Positions 52,099-62,261 of a DNA stretch of 64,000 nucleotides are shown piece by piece. Where the stretch lies: assembly GCA_026018925.1 (NCBI GenBank), contig JAKSZU010000007.1, positions 92,210,328 through 92,274,327 on the forward strand. The letters are read 5' to 3'. The position numbers were made by a program, and so were the translations under genes. Source of the stretch: Tupaia tana. Lineage: Eukaryota > Chordata > Mammalia > Scandentia > Tupaiidae. The notes below the pieces were generated by a model that did no database searches, was not told where the DNA came from, and saw only the letters and a list, made by a program, of their open reading frames with translations. Every line of letters starts with the position of its first letter. Positions within the stretch are counted from its first letter, which is position 1.

Positions 52099-52383
52099 AG
52101 TAACACGGAGCCCCCGTGACCATGATCCCACTTACACGGATATCCAGCCCAGGCCGGTAACACGGAGCCCCCGTGACCATAATCCCACTTACACGGATAT
52201 CCAGCCCAGGCCGGTAACACGGAGCCCCCGTGACCATAATCCCACTTACACGGATATCCAGCCCAGGCCGGTAACACGGAGCCCCCGTGACCATAATCCC
52301 ACTTACACAGATATCCAGCCCAGGCCGGTAACACGGAGCCCCCGTGACCATAATCCCACTTACACGGATATCCAGCCCAGGCC
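52099..52383 (+). repeat. 57-bp tandem repeat, five copies
   Basis: Exact 57-base period: units at 52099, 52156, 52213, 52270 and 52327, each with ggtaacacggagcccccgtg and catataatccc-type cores. Units are nearly identical (unit 1 catgatccc, unit 4 cacagatat). The period is a multiple of three, so open reading frames on the minus strand repeat a 19-residue word; these are not genes. Confidence 0.97.
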
Positions 52384-52664
52384 GCTCTAGAGACAGAAAG
52401 CACGTTAGTGGTGGCCAAGCGTTGGGGCAAGGCGGGTTAAAGTGCACGGTTGCTTTTTGGGATGATAAAATGTTCCGATGTTGAGTCACTCTGTGAATAC
52501 ACTAAAAGCCATTCCATAGTATGTTAAACAGGTGAATTTTATGCATGAAATGATATCTCAGTAAGTTGTTTAGTTTGTCACCTTTCCTCGTTGGGAAAGG
52601 CTCCTGAGGTGACATTGTTCTTTGTAATTGGCTCGAAGCTCTTAAATATAACCTGACGTTTTAC

Positions 52665-52865
52665 CGTGCAAAGCCCTCTACAGCCTTGACCTCAATTGTC
52701 AGAATCGTTTAGGTTCTGACGACCCCACTTGATAGGTGAAGAGACGAAGCACAGAGAAGTTAGGTGACCTGCTGCGGGTCACACAGCTGACAGGTGGCAG
52801 GCCTGGGATTCAGTCCCCGGTGTGTCTGAAATCGAAGCCTTTGCCCTTAACCAACGAAACACACT
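52665..52865 (-). repeat. MIR
   Basis: gataggtgaagagacgaagc, cagagaagttaggtgacctg, gggtcacacagctgacagg, ggcctgggattcagtcccc. Well preserved. Confidence 0.85.
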
Positions 52866-53148
52866 GTATGTCGTCCCTGTCCAGTCTCCAAATTCCTGCT
52901 CTGTCCCAGATCTGGAAGATGGCCCAAAGCAAGACAGAGGATGTGGGGGTGGACACACCCAAAACGAAGCCACGGGAAGGGCACCCGGGTGCAGAGGAGA
53001 GCCATGGGCCTCCTGAGGACTGCCCCTTATTCAGGATTCCGACTTCAGAGGCACAGAAGCCACTCAGTCAGGAGGTACAGAGAGGCTCATTGTCAGAGAC
53101 TCTGATGCAGTAAGTCTGAGGCGGGGACCAGAAACCAATGTTAAGCTC

Positions 53149-53378
53149 CCTGGTACCAGCAGGGGTGTGGTGGGCCCCACATGGCTTACTGTGTGGTTCG
53201 AATCCTGGACCTGGCAGCTTGAAAAACATACTGGGTGTGTGCATGCCCAAAATCCTGAGAGGAGAACGAAAGGGAAAGGATTGCGGTGTGGCCATCCCTC
53301 CAGGGGAGTGCTTTCTCACTGCCCCACAAGCTCTCTGACTCTGGTGAGTGTACACTCCCTACAGCAGACTGAAAAAAG
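53149..53378 (+). mobile_element. A-like SINE
   Basis: ctggtaccagcaggggtgtgg (short head), ggttcgaatcc, ctccaggggagtgctttc, ccctacagcagactg. Confidence 0.75.
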
Positions 53379-53494
53379 TCCCTGCATGGTCCCAATGTGG
53401 TGGTCCAGGGACTACCCTGTGACATGCCCACTGCAACTTCCAGATCAGACAAGATCTGGGTAAGCTGCTGCCCCATCCTGGCTTCCCTCCTTTC

Positions 53495-53741
53495 CTTTTT
53501 TCTTTTGGAGAGATTTTTGCTACATGGTGTGTGTGCTCGCCAGAGAGATAGAAAGCGAGAAATCACCCCCCAGGGAGGATGGCTACACCACAATCCAATC
53601 TCTTCCGTTTTCCTCCTGGGACTCTGGCATGCATGCACACACTCCTGGCATGCATTTTAAGCCTCTGGATCTGGGACTCAAACCGCAGTCAGCCATGTGA
53701 GAGCCCAGCGCTTTAACTACTATGCCACCTGCTGGCTCCAA
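53495..53741 (-). mobile_element. A-like SINE
   Basis: tttggagagatttttgctac, ccccccagggaggatggc, actatgccacctgctggctcc. It is the last SINE before the HTR1D locus. Confidence 0.83.
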
Positions 53742-53749
53742 TATCCCTA

Positions 53750-53860
53750 ATTCCTAGTTGAAGGATGAGGCAAAGAGGGGTCAAGAAACACGCCCAAGGT
53801 CACTGAGCTAGAAGCCAGCAGTCCTCAGATCTGCACTGAGCCAGCAGGTCCCGAGCGCAG
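53750..53860 (-). repeat. MIR fragment
   Basis: gaaggatgaggcaaagagg, cgcccaaggtcactgagcta, gaagccagcagtcctcag. Confidence 0.7.
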
Positions 53861-54033
53861 CGCCATGCTTACTGACACCCACTGCGGGGAGGTAACGAGT
53901 GCCAGAGCCAGGCTCAGGGCCCATCTGCTCCAAAACTGCGGGAGACTGAACTGGGTTGAATGGCTTCTGCCCCCGGAGAGAGGGACGGAGATAAATCACA
54001 CAAAGACTTCGCGGCCCATGATGTCTCATGCTT

Positions 54034-54039
54034 TTTATT
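54034..54039 (-). terminator. HTR1D: HTR1D polyadenylation signal (candidate)
   Basis: AATAAA on the minus strand, about 808 bases past the stop codon. It is the first such hexamer I see in the 3' flank. A GU-rich element (gtctttgtgtgattt) follows about 25-40 bases downstream, as expected for cleavage near 54005-54022. Confidence 0.6.
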
Positions 54040-54846
54040 TGATAAGACTCAACATCTTAAGATCTCTAATGAGAACGGGATGTAAAAAAATAATTCAGAA
54101 AAAAATCCAGAATGTCGTCCTACTCAAGGCGTGGTGGGTCCACAGCCTGTCGCCCTGCGTCAGTGATCGTGGATTTCCACTTCGGAACATGAAGGAGGTG
54201 CAAGGAGACGGGAAGGCGGGCGTGTGCAGGTAGCTGATCTGGTCTCAGACGTCTCGCTCGCCTGCCCCGGCTTTGGAACATCTCTCCAAGTCACTCGGTA
54301 TCACTGGCACCTCAAATACTCTCCCCCTCGTGGACAACTGGGAGAGAATCCACGAAGGGAGGGCTCAGTGAAAGAAGCCCGTGGGTATTGTTTTCTAATT
54401 GAGGTGCCACGTGGAAGGGAGCCCCTCCATCCTAGCTCCAAATGATCTTTCAAGCCAGGTCCTTAATCTTGCCCACCTTCCTTTGAGCACCATCCCAACC
54501 TCGGGTAGACCAGAAAGTCTTCTCTTTGAGCCCGAGGCTTTTCTGCCAAGCCAGATGGCTTCTGACCTGGACTGAACTAATGGGACTCCTGCGGGTCCGT
54601 TTCTCCCAGCAGGAGAACTACGAAAATGGTACTCTATGCGCAGTCTTCCGCCCTGCTCCCTGTCACACAGCTGCCCAGCTTTCGGTGGCTCAGAAGTTGA
54701 GAAGACAGCGGGGGACAGAACACAGAACCATTCCGCTGACTGAACCCAAGATGCTATGAATTAACCCAAGTGTCTGGGGGAAAAAAAAACAAAACCTTAG
54801 TTGGGCTGCAGGACACAAAAGATAACAAGGTCACCACCCAATAGGC

Positions 54847-55980
54847 CTAGGAGGCTCTCCGGAAATGGACGACTTTCTGGAATGCCAGCCGGAACTCTTC
54901 ATTAAACACAGTGTAGATGATTGGGTTGATGAGGGAGTTTAGGTAGCCTAGCCAGGTGAAGAAGTCAAAGAGGGCCGGGTGGATCCAGCAGGAGTCCCGG
55001 CAGATAGGGAGGACCAGAGATGCCACAAAGAAGGGCAGCCAGCAGATGATGAAGGCCCCCAGGATGACCCCCAGGGTTTTAGTGGCCTTCCTTTCTCGAG
55101 CAGCAGAGATCCTCTTGCGTTCTAGGACACTATCGGCAAGCTTGATCCTCACATGGTTGAAAAAGAGAGGAGAGCCGGGCGAGTGGGGGTGTCCCTCGTG
55201 GAGGCTGGGATTGAGCGAGCAGAGCGAGGACCCTGCAGAGCCGGTGATGAGGTGGGCGGTGGTGAAGCGCTTCCCGTAGAGTGAGGGCGGGTTCAGGATG
55301 CGGTTCCGGGCAGCCCTGTAGATCCGGCCATACAGGATGATGAGCAGCACAGACGGGATGTAGAAGGCCCCGCAGGTGGAGTAGATGGTGTAGGAGACCT
55401 GAGAGGTGCTCACCAGGCAGTCGGACACCTCCTCGCTGGCCTTAGCCTGCCGCCAGAAGAGGGGTGGGATGGAGATGCAGATGGAGATGGCCCAGACAGC
55501 AGCGATCATGGCGGCCGCGTGGCGAGCCGTCCGGCGCTTACTGTACTCCAGGGCATCGGTGATGGCCCAGTACCTGTCCAGAGCAATGACACAGAGGTGC
55601 AGGATGGAGGCCGTGCAGCAGGTGATGTCAGAGGACAGCCAGATGTCACACAGGACTTGGCCAAAGTTCCAGGTGTGGGTGGTGGTGTATGCGACGCTGA
55701 TGGGCATGACCAAGATGGAGACCAGAAGGTCTGTTGTGGCCAAGGAGCCAATAAGGTAGTTGGCAGGGGTGTGGAGCTTCCTGGTGAGCAAGATGGTGGT
55801 GAGCACAAAGGCGTTGGAGAGCACCGTGGCCAGCGTGATGGTGGAAAGGACCACGGCGAGGGAGATCTTGAGCGCCTGCAGAGTCCCCGGGTCCCAAGCC
55901 TCCGGAGTTTCTGTAGTGTTCAGGGACCTGTTGGAGGCCTCCTGGGGAAGGCCTTCTGCTGACTGGTTCAGTGGGGACAT
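54847..55980 (-). CDS. HTR1D: 5-hydroxytryptamine receptor 1D
   Basis: A 377-residue class A GPCR, the same length as human HTR1D and encoded by one intronless ORF. It is the Gi/o-coupled plasma-membrane serotonin receptor of neurons that lowers cAMP. N-glycosylation sequons sit at N5, N17 and N21 in the short N-tail. Seven membrane segments follow: LATTD-type TM2 near 79-84, TM3 with the amine-binding Asp118, and the D135-R136-Y137 motif. C111 and C188 form the conserved extracellular disulfide pair. The third loop (about 225-295) is long and basic and ends in [10 protein letters not shown]6 carries CWLPFF (313-318); TM7 carries T342 and N352-P-I-I-Y356. The start is the ATG at 55978-55980 with A at -3; the N-terminus matches HTR1D exactly in form, unlike the longer HTR1B N-tail. 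The stop is TAG. No frameshift or missing key residue, so it is very probably functional. Confidence 0.98.
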   Translation of the reverse strand: MSPLNQSAEGLPQEASNRSLNTTETPEAWDPGTLQALKISLAVVLSTITLATVLSNAFVLTTILLTRKLHTPANYLIGSLATTDLLVSILVMPISVAYTTTHTWNFGQVLCDIWLSSDITCCTASILHLCVIALDRYWAITDALEYSKRRTARHAAAMIAAVWAISICISIPPLFWRQAKASEEVSDCLVSTSQVSYTIYSTCGAFYIPSVLLIILYGRIYRAARNRILNPPSLYGKRFTTAHLITGSAGSSLCSLNPSLHEGHPHSPGSPLFFNHVRIKLADSVLERKRISAARERKATKTLGVILGAFIICWLPFFVASLVLPICRDSCWIHPALFDFFTWLGYLNSLINPIIYTVFNEEFRLAFQKVVHFRRAS

Positions 55981-57290
55981 GCTAAGTGGCTCTCTCTTCC
56001 CAGACCTCCACGTACAGGGCTCCTCCTTTCACAGTTGTCCTGCCCACAGAACAGTGTCATCTTGCTTCTCGGGGGTGGGAGCCATACATGAGAACGGCCA
56101 CAGAGGAGGGGCCACGAGTCGGGACTATTTAAAGAACATGCAGGCAACTTCCAGCTGGGAGTTAAAGGTCCTTCCTGAATCAGATGATTCCCAAGGTGTC
56201 TCGCTGTTCTGGAACTCTGGCCAGCAGATGGTGGAGCCCAGGGGACACATGCTGAATTTGCTAGACGATGACCAGGGTATCGCACCAATGTGGGCAACCA
56301 TCTGGGATTCTTGCCTTGGACGCTGTGGCTCTATGCAGAGCTGGAGACACCAGTGTGTTGAATGAGAGCTTCAGCATCTCCCCCATCCTTACTGAGAAGA
56401 TTCTGGACTTCAGGTTGCCGCTGGGGAGACTGTAAAAACTAGAGATGAAAAGAAGGACCTGCCGATTCAGAGAAGCGTTCCAGTCAACAGCTCAGTTTCC
56501 CAGCTCCATCTTGGCACACCAGCAGGTGAGGCGTTTCCCTTGGTTCCGGTTCCACTGAACGCCTTGAGTCTGAACAGACAAAACATCCTGGTTACCAAGG
56601 CTCAAAGAATGCATGAGGCGGGAGAAGATAAAACAGGCGGGTCACTGTGGGTTCACAGGAGGGACACATGGTCAGAAGCTCTGGCTGAAGCTTAAAAAAG
56701 ACAAAAAAGTGGAGTTAAGTTCTAGAAGGACAATTGAGAAGACTAAAATTAACTGTAAGGTTAAAAGGACAGTGCCTACGGTTGGCAGTGGTCGGGGAGG
56801 GTGATGTGCCCCACCCAGTGGTTCCCAGAGGGGACGAAGTATCGCAGCAGCAGGAAGCACCCCAGGTTTGTTCTAAGTACATGAAATCAGCTCTGTCATC
56901 AGAAAGCATCGTTGTATTTATTCAGCGACAATTGAAACTAAACAAAATTCTCTGTGTTGTGGGGGGGTGAGGAAACACTAAATTGTTAATGTATTTCTCT
57001 AGTATGTGTATTTGTAGGGGGGATGACTTTTCTTGTATTCATTTGAATTTTTCAAATTTCTGAGACCGAGCAAAAAAATAATCACAAGCAAAAACAAAAC
57101 ACCTCTTTGTTAAGCAAATAAATCAACTACAGAAATAAAAACCCTGAGTATTTTCATGGTGGATGCTCATATCCAGACAAAACATTTGACTTTTCCAAAT
57201 GGAAACTAAAAATCTGGCCACACACATGCATATACACACATGCACACACATACACATATGCACACACACAGATTTTTTTTTTTAATTATT
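55981..57290 (-). promoter_or_regulatory. HTR1D: HTR1D 5' flank, SINE-free
   Basis: 1.3 kb upstream of the start codon with no SINE. Not a CpG island. A weak acceptor-like ttctgtgggcag (minus strand, about 56033-56044) could mark the edge of the coding exon, since an upstream 5' UTR exon is possible, but I cannot place a promoter. A CA-rich tract lies at 57220-57270. Confidence 0.4.
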
Positions 57291-57295
57291 ATTTA

Positions 57296-57540
57296 GGGAC
57301 CAGCAGGTGGTGTGGTAGTTAAGGCCCGGGACTCCCACATGGCCAATCACAGTTTAAGTCCCGGACCCAGTGGCTTGAAACTTATGCCAGGTGCATGTGC
57401 AAGTGTGCATGCCCAAAATCCAAAGAGGAGAATGGAAAAGAAGGGATTGCGGTGTGGCCATGCCCCCTGGGTGGTGATTTCTCACTTTCTGTCTCTCTGG
57501 CTAGCACACATGCCCTATAGCAAAAATGTCTCAAAAAAAT
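57296..57540 (+). mobile_element. SINE-A copy (older)
   Basis: gggaccagcaggtggtgtgg, aagtcccggacccagtggc, cccctgggtggtgat, ccctatagcaaaaatgtctc. Tail-to-tail with the next SINE-B. Confidence 0.88.
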
Positions 57541-57544
57541 TAAA

Positions 57545-57705
57545 TATTAATTATTTATTTAATTTTATTTGTTATTATTTTTTACTTTGACTAGAGAGAG
57601 AAAGGGAAAGTTAGAAAGCAAGCCACTTGGTCCAGAATTTGAACTGTAGTTGGCTATGTGGGAGTCTAGTACCTTAACTAACCAACATGCTATCTGCGTA
57701 CACCA
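57545..57705 (-). mobile_element. SINE-B copy
   Basis: taattatttatttaatttta tail, ctttgactagagagagaaag, ttggtccagaatttgaactg, ccaacatgctatctgcg. Confidence 0.82.
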
Positions 57706-57726
57706 AGATTTTATTTTAATGGGGCT

Positions 57727-57826
57727 TTTTTTTTTTTTTTTTTTTTTTTTTACATTTTTGCAGGGTGTGTGTACTCATTGGAGAGAGAGAGAGAGAGAGG
57801 GAGAGGGAGAGGGAGAGGGAGAGGGA

Positions 57827-57870
<44 letters not shown>

Positions 57871-58042
57871 ACCCCCAGGGGGTATGGCCACGCTGCAATC
57901 CTTTCTCCTCCATTTTCCTCTCAGGATTTTAGGCATGCACATACAAATGCCTGGCATGTTTTTCAAGCCAGTGGGTCTGGGACTCAAACTGCAGTCAGCC
58001 AGGTGGGACCAGCCACCTTAACCTCCATGTCACTGCTGGCCT
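57727..58042 (-). mobile_element. A-like SINE with (GA)n/(GAGGGA)n
   Basis: 28-base T-run, ttttgcagggtgtgtgtactc, purine microsatellite 57781-57866, cacccccagggggtatggc, atgtcactgctggcc. Confidence 0.85.
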
Positions 58043-58044
58043 CC

Positions 58045-58290
58045 ACCACATCATTCTTAAGAGCCGCATCTTATTCCACTAGTGGCTACCCTTAGGGGAA
58101 GGCTATCACAGCCAAAGTTGGGGGAATTGCATTTTTGGTGGCTGGAAAGGCCAGGGCGAAGGCCCAGAGGTCAGAAAGTACAAGGCCTGATCAGAAGATG
58201 GCAAAACCCCAGCTAGCAGAAGTGCAGAGAGCAGAGAGAGAGTAGAGCGTAGGAGGTGAGGCCCAGGAGCAAGGCAGGGTTGTGACTGGG
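58045..58290. other. Unrecognised sequence
   Basis: No gene or repeat family seen. Confidence 0.4.
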
Positions 58291-58294
58291 GCAA

Positions 58295-58420
58295 GCGGGG
58301 CTCCATCCCAGCCTTGCTGTACCATCTTGGGCAAGTCCCTAGCTTTTATGAGTCTCAGATTTCTTCCAGCAAGCAGTGGCCAACCTGCCGGCTTCCCAGG
58401 GCTGCAGTGGGTTTCCGCCA
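58295..58420 (+). repeat. MIR
   Basis: ccagccttgctgtaccatct, tgggcaagtccctagctttt, atgagtctcagatttcttc. Confidence 0.7.
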
Positions 58421-58631
58421 CTCCTGGCCTGGCCAGTCCTTGGTAGACGCGTGAAGCCGAGAGGTTACCTCCTCCCTTTCCCCATGGCTCTGCTCAGGGC
58501 TTTCTGAAGGGTCTTCCCGTGTCTGTTGATGGACTAATTTGTAAAACATTAAGCTAAACTTGAAATGGATTGATCTCCCACTCACTCCCCAAATTCATGG
58601 GTGCTTCATCTTAAAAAAAATAATCTTTATC

Positions 58632-58690
58632 TATATCTGTATCATATATCTACCTACCTACCTATCTATCTATCATCTCTCTCTATGTAT
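58632..58690 (+). repeat. (ATCT)n/(ACCT)n microsatellite
   Basis: Imperfect tetranucleotide array: tctacctacctacctatc and atctatctatcatctctc. Confidence 0.9.
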
Positions 58691-58701
58691 CTGCCTTCCT
58701 G

Positions 58702-58918
58702 GGAGCCAGATGGTCATGCAACAGTAAAATGTGATACTCTGTGAGGTTGACCCCCATGGGAGGGTTCAGGGTTTGTGTCCAGAAGCCTCCCTGAACACAA
58801 TGGGCATGCATGTGCCCACGAAACAGGGCTGGCTGAGGCTGCGGGTGGATTGCGGCACTGTGCCCTACTGGGTGCTGTCTCTTTTGCTCATGGAACAACT
58901 AAATAAATAAGCTTAAAA
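58702..58918 (+). mobile_element. SINE-C copy
   Basis: ggagccagatggtcatgcaac head, gttgacccccatgggaggg, aaacagggctggctgaggct, ctaaataaataagcttaaaa. Confidence 0.82.
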
Positions 58919-58928
58919 AAATCTGCCT

Positions 58929-59124
58929 GGGGCCAGCAGGTGGCATGGTAGTGAAGGCATTAGACTCTCATGTGACTGACCACAGTTCAAATCCTAGACC
59001 TGGCGACTTGCTTTCTCACTTTCCCCCTCTTTCCCTCTCTGTCTCTCTGATGAGTGCACATGCCCTGTAGCAAATTAATAATAACGATGATGATGATGAT
59101 AAATAAAAATAAATAATTCTTTTT
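58929..59124 (+). mobile_element. SINE-B copy
   Basis: ggggccagcaggtggcatgg head, (GAT)n in the tail, then aaataattctttttaaaa. TSD aaaaatctgcct at 58917-58928 and 59125-59136, formed in the SINE-C tail. Confidence 0.92.
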
Positions 59125-59224
59125 AAAAATCTGCCTAGAGGAGGAGAAAAAGCCTCAATTTCAGAAAGCAAACCTGAGTCACCAAATCAAAAACACATCC
59201 CCAAGTCTGAAGGACATTAGCACA

Positions 59225-59430
59225 CTGTCTTCTGAGCCCTTGCTGTGTTCCAGGCATTGGGCTAGCCCTGGGGTTAAGAGCACCCACCTGCGAAGTGGAG
59301 GCTATCTGGCCCCCACCTTATTGATGAGCCAACAGATGCTCAGAGAGGTGATGTCACTTGCCCAAGGTCACCAGTCTGGAAATGGAAGAACTAGGTCCAG
59401 AGCGCCATACTGCCTGATTCGGGACAAAGC
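59225..59430 (-). repeat. MIR
   Basis: gttccaggcattgggctagc, tgatgagccaacagatgctc, agagaggtgatgtcacttgc, ccaaggtcaccagtctgg. Well preserved. Confidence 0.85.
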
Positions 59431-59990
59431 GCCTAAGGACCCGTGCTTCCAGGAGGAAGCCTGTTTGGAACCCTCACCCCTGAGTGGTCACAGATGGAAA
59501 TGAGGGTCCCTCCTGCACCTGCTCGTTCCAGGCTCTACCTGGAAAAGCTCCAGCTGAGTTTTCTTCCCACTGGTTCCCACGGAAAATGTGAAGTCGAGGT
59601 GTACTATCTGGAATTTTCTTCCCTCCAAATACCCTGGTGAGTGAGGTGCTGTCCTTTCCCATGGGAGGCTGGTGTGCTGGCTCCCCAAATCATGCAATCG
59701 TGGGTTCCGGGCATTCCAGTGACCTCATTTCGGTGCAAGGCGTGGGCTGGGGGGTGAGCGAGCCTCCTCTCCTCGATGGCAGCTTGGGACAGCGTGGATG
59801 GCCTTGGTCAGGAGGGCTGGGCTGGAGCTTTGCAGGCGGCTGTGGGTTTCTGGGGCCTTCTCCTCTCCTGCCATCTGTGCTTCCCCATCCCGAACAGTGG
59901 GGAGACTTCCCATAATCTGTCTTTGGAGAACGTGAGCTATAGTTCTCTCATCACACCACGAGTAAAAAATTAAACATTAAAATAAAAATG
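59431..59990. other. Unique-looking sequence
   Basis: No repeat family or exon recognised. Confidence 0.4.
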
Positions 59991-59992
59991 AC

Positions 59993-60258
59993 AGAGACCA
60001 GCAGATGGCAAAATGGTTACATCACTGGACTCCCATGTAATACCATGGTTTGAGTCCCAGACTTGGTGGCTTAAAACTCATGCCAGGCACGTGTGCATAC
60101 GTGCTCAAGATCTCAAGAGTAGAAAGAAAGAGAAGGGATTGCAGCGTGGCCATTTACCCCGGGGTGGGGCAGTGATTTCTTGCTTTCTGTCTGTCTTTCC
60201 AGTGAGTACACGCCCCTATAACAACGACAACAACAAAAAATACTCTCCGAAAAAGCAA
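59993..60258 (+). mobile_element. SINE-A copy
   Basis: agagaccagcagatggcaaaatg, ggtttgagtcc, cctataacaacgacaacaac tail. TSD aaaataaaaatgac at 59979-59992 and 60259-60272. Confidence 0.92.
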
Positions 60259-60329
60259 AAAATAAAAATGACACTGAGATCCCATTTTCACCCAAGGAGA
60301 TAAGTGCATATTAATTATTCTCATTATTA

Positions 60330-60573
60330 TTATTATTTTAGTTTTTGCTATAGGACACATCCACTTGTCACAGAGAGAGAGAAAGAGAAAATGAGAAATG
60401 ACCCTAGTGGGGGACACCCAAGCCACAATCCCCTCTCCTCCATTCTCCTCTTGGAGTTTTGGGTGTGCACATGCACCTGGCCTGTCTTCAAGTCGCTGGG
60501 TCCTGGACTTGAACTGTGGAGATGGCCATGTGGGATCCAGCGCCTTAACCCTCACACCAACTGCTGGCCCTGA
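60330..60573 (-). mobile_element. A-like SINE
   Basis: (TTA)n, tagtttttgctataggacac, cctggacttgaactgtgga, caccaactgctggccc. Confidence 0.87.
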
Positions 60574-60599
60574 TAGGTGAATGTACGTATAATTTTTAG

Positions 60600-60728
60600 G
60601 TTTTTTTTTTTTTTTTTTGCCATAGGGCGTGTGCACTCCCAGAGAGACAGAGAGGAAATGGGGTGGAGGGGGCGGGGATGGCACGTGCCCTATAGCAAAA
60701 ACCTCTCCAAAAAAAAAAAAAGAAAAGA
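60600..60728. mobile_element. Headless double-tailed SINE-A, inverted
   Basis: T-run plus tgccatagggcgtgtgcactc and agagagacagagagg (reverse 3' end, 60600-60656) joins, through about 24 GC-rich bases, gcacgtgccctatagcaaaa and acctctcc plus A-run (forward 3' end). Both tRNA heads and both main bodies are absent. Confidence 0.8.
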
Positions 60729-60734
60729 AAAGAA

Positions 60735-61080
60735 ACGACGCCGTGTCCGTTGGCAGTGGAGGGCGGCCCGTGTGAGTCCCCACCTAGTGCTGCACACTCA
60801 GAAAGCACCCGGAGCAAGCCCAGCTCGCACGGCCGACTGGCGACGCGCGCAAGCAAGACCGAGTGCCAAAGTCAGGCACAGGCAAGACGGAACAGACCAC
60901 TTAGAAAAATAAACACGTGGCAAGACCATAAGGAAACGCAGAGCAATAATAAATATAAGATTCAGGATAGTTCTCTCCTGGAGGGTAAAGGAGGTGGGAA
61001 TGTAATCAGGGAGGGGCTTTAAAGGGGTCAAAGAAATTCTGTTCTTTAAGATGGTGGTGGGGACATGAGTATTTATTCAT
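60735..61080. other. Unrecognised sequence
   Basis: Opens with a CpG-containing patch (cgacgccgtgtccg ... gcgacgcgcgcaag, 60736-60855). No exon or repeat recognised. Confidence 0.4.
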
Positions 61081-61085
61081 TAGTT

Positions 61086-61086
<1 letters not shown>

Positions 61087-61118
<32 letters not shown>
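61087..61118 (+). repeat. Poly(T) tract
   Basis: About 32 uninterrupted T residues immediately ahead of the nested SINE-B pair. Confidence 0.95.
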
Positions 61119-61122
<4 letters not shown>

Positions 61123-61138
61123 AAAGAATCATTTACTG

Positions 61139-61500
61139 GGACCAGCAGGTGGCATGGTAGTAAGGCTCAGGAATCCCATATGGCTGGGGCCTGCAGGTGG
61201 CGTGGTGATTAAGGTGCTGGACTCTCACATGGCTGACTGCAGTTTGAGTCCTGGACCTGACAACTTCTTTCTCACTTTCTCTTTCTCTCTCTCTCTCTCC
61301 CTCTCTGGTCAAAGCAAAATAAATCAATAAAGTTAAATAAAATAGTTCTTTGAAAAAATAAGGAATCCCATGTGGTTGACTGCGGTTCAAGTCCTGGACC
61401 TGGTGGCTTGCTCTCTCACTTTCCCTTGGTCTCTCTGGTGCAAATATGTGCCCTGTAGTAAATTTAAATAATAATAATAATAATACATTAACAATTTAAA
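61139..61500 (+). mobile_element. SINE-B copy, split by a SINE-B
   Basis: The outer head (gggaccagcaggtggcatgg) ends at 61183 and the outer body resumes at 61361 (aggaatcccatgtggttgac) to gccctgtagtaaatttaaat plus (AAT)n. Confidence 0.92.
61184..61360 (+). mobile_element. SINE-B nested in SINE-B
   Basis: Complete, with AATAAA-type motifs and tagttctttgaaaa. TSD aggaatcccatatgg/aggaatcccatgtgg at 61169-61183 and 61361-61375. Confidence 0.94.
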
Positions 61501-61513
61501 AATGATTAATTTT

Positions 61514-61768
61514 GGGACCAGCAGTTAGCGTAATGGCTATGTCGCTGGACTCCCATGTAGTTAACCGCGGTTTGAGTCATGGGCCCAGAGCCTTAAACTC
61601 ACACCGGACGCGTGTGCATGCATGCCCAAGATCCCAAGGGGAGAATGGAGAAGGGATTGCGGCGTGGCCATCCCCCCTGGGGGGGTGATTTCTTGCTTTC
61701 TGTCTCTCTGTCTCTCTCTGTCTTTCTGGTGAGCACACGTGCCCTGTAGCAAAAACCTCTCCAGAAAA
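61514..61768 (+). mobile_element. SINE-A copy
   Basis: gggaccagcagttagcgtaatg, ggtttgagtca, ccccctgggggggtgat, cctgtagcaaaaacctctcc. Tail-to-tail with the next copy. Confidence 0.92.
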
Positions 61769-61784
61769 AAAATTATTTATTATT

Positions 61785-62021
61785 ATTTTTTTTTTCTTTT
61801 AATTTTTTTTCTTTGCCAGAAAGAGAGAGAGACAGAAAGCGAGAAATCACCCCCCAGGGGGGATGGCCATGCCGCAATCCCTTCTCCTCCATTCTCCTCT
61901 TGGGATCTTGGGCATGCACGCACACGCGCCCAACGTGTTTAAGCCACCGGGTCCGGGAATCGAACCGCGGTCGACTACATGGGAGTCCAGTGACATAGCC
62001 ATTACACTAACTGCCGGTCCC
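61785..62021 (-). mobile_element. SINE-A copy, shortened 3' end
   Basis: The T-rich end joins tctttgccagaaagagaga, so the ccctatagcaaaaacc segment is missing. Body and head are intact to actaactgccggtccc. An attattatt word flanks it. Confidence 0.9.
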
Positions 62022-62032
62022 ATTATTATTCT

Positions 62033-62168
62033 TTTTTAATTTGCTATAGGGCACGTGTGCTCGCCAGAGAGAGAAAGGAAAGTGAGAAAGCAAGCCACCA
62101 GGTCTGGAATTTGAACTGCAGCCATTTGGGAGTCCAGAGCCCTAATCACTACGCCACCTGCTGGTCCC
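62033..62168 (-). mobile_element. SINE-B copy
   Basis: tttttaatttgctatagggc, accaggtctggaatttgaac, ctacgccacctgctggtccc. Confidence 0.85.
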
Positions 62169-62261
62169 TTATTGTTTTTTTTTTGTTGTTATTTTTGTTT
62201 TGTTTTGTTTTTAGTTCCCAAGTCTTATTCAAGAATTCATACAAAATATTCCAGATAAATG

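Larger units (their letters stand above)
51736..52570 (+). mobile_element. Old L1-lineage 3' fragment
   Basis: tcataatagccaaaaagtgg, catcaactgatggatggat, tggcaataaaaagagatat, ctgacacatggatgaacc, gagacagaaagcacgttag, ctctgtgaatacactaaaag follow a common placental L1 3' region (L1ME/HAL1-like; subfamily uncertain). It is interrupted by a SINE-B and holds a tandem array. Confidence 0.6.

Noticed and set aside
52099-52383. CRISPR-like array
   Set aside because: Units are contiguous 57-base tandem copies with no spacers, in a mammalian genome.
52034-52489. 151-codon frame with a repeated 19-residue word
   Set aside because: Product of a 57-base minisatellite whose period is divisible by three, inside an old L1 fragment.
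55506-55962. Other open frames overlapping HTR1D (both strands)
   Set aside because: Shadows of the receptor coding sequence with no family resemblance of their own.
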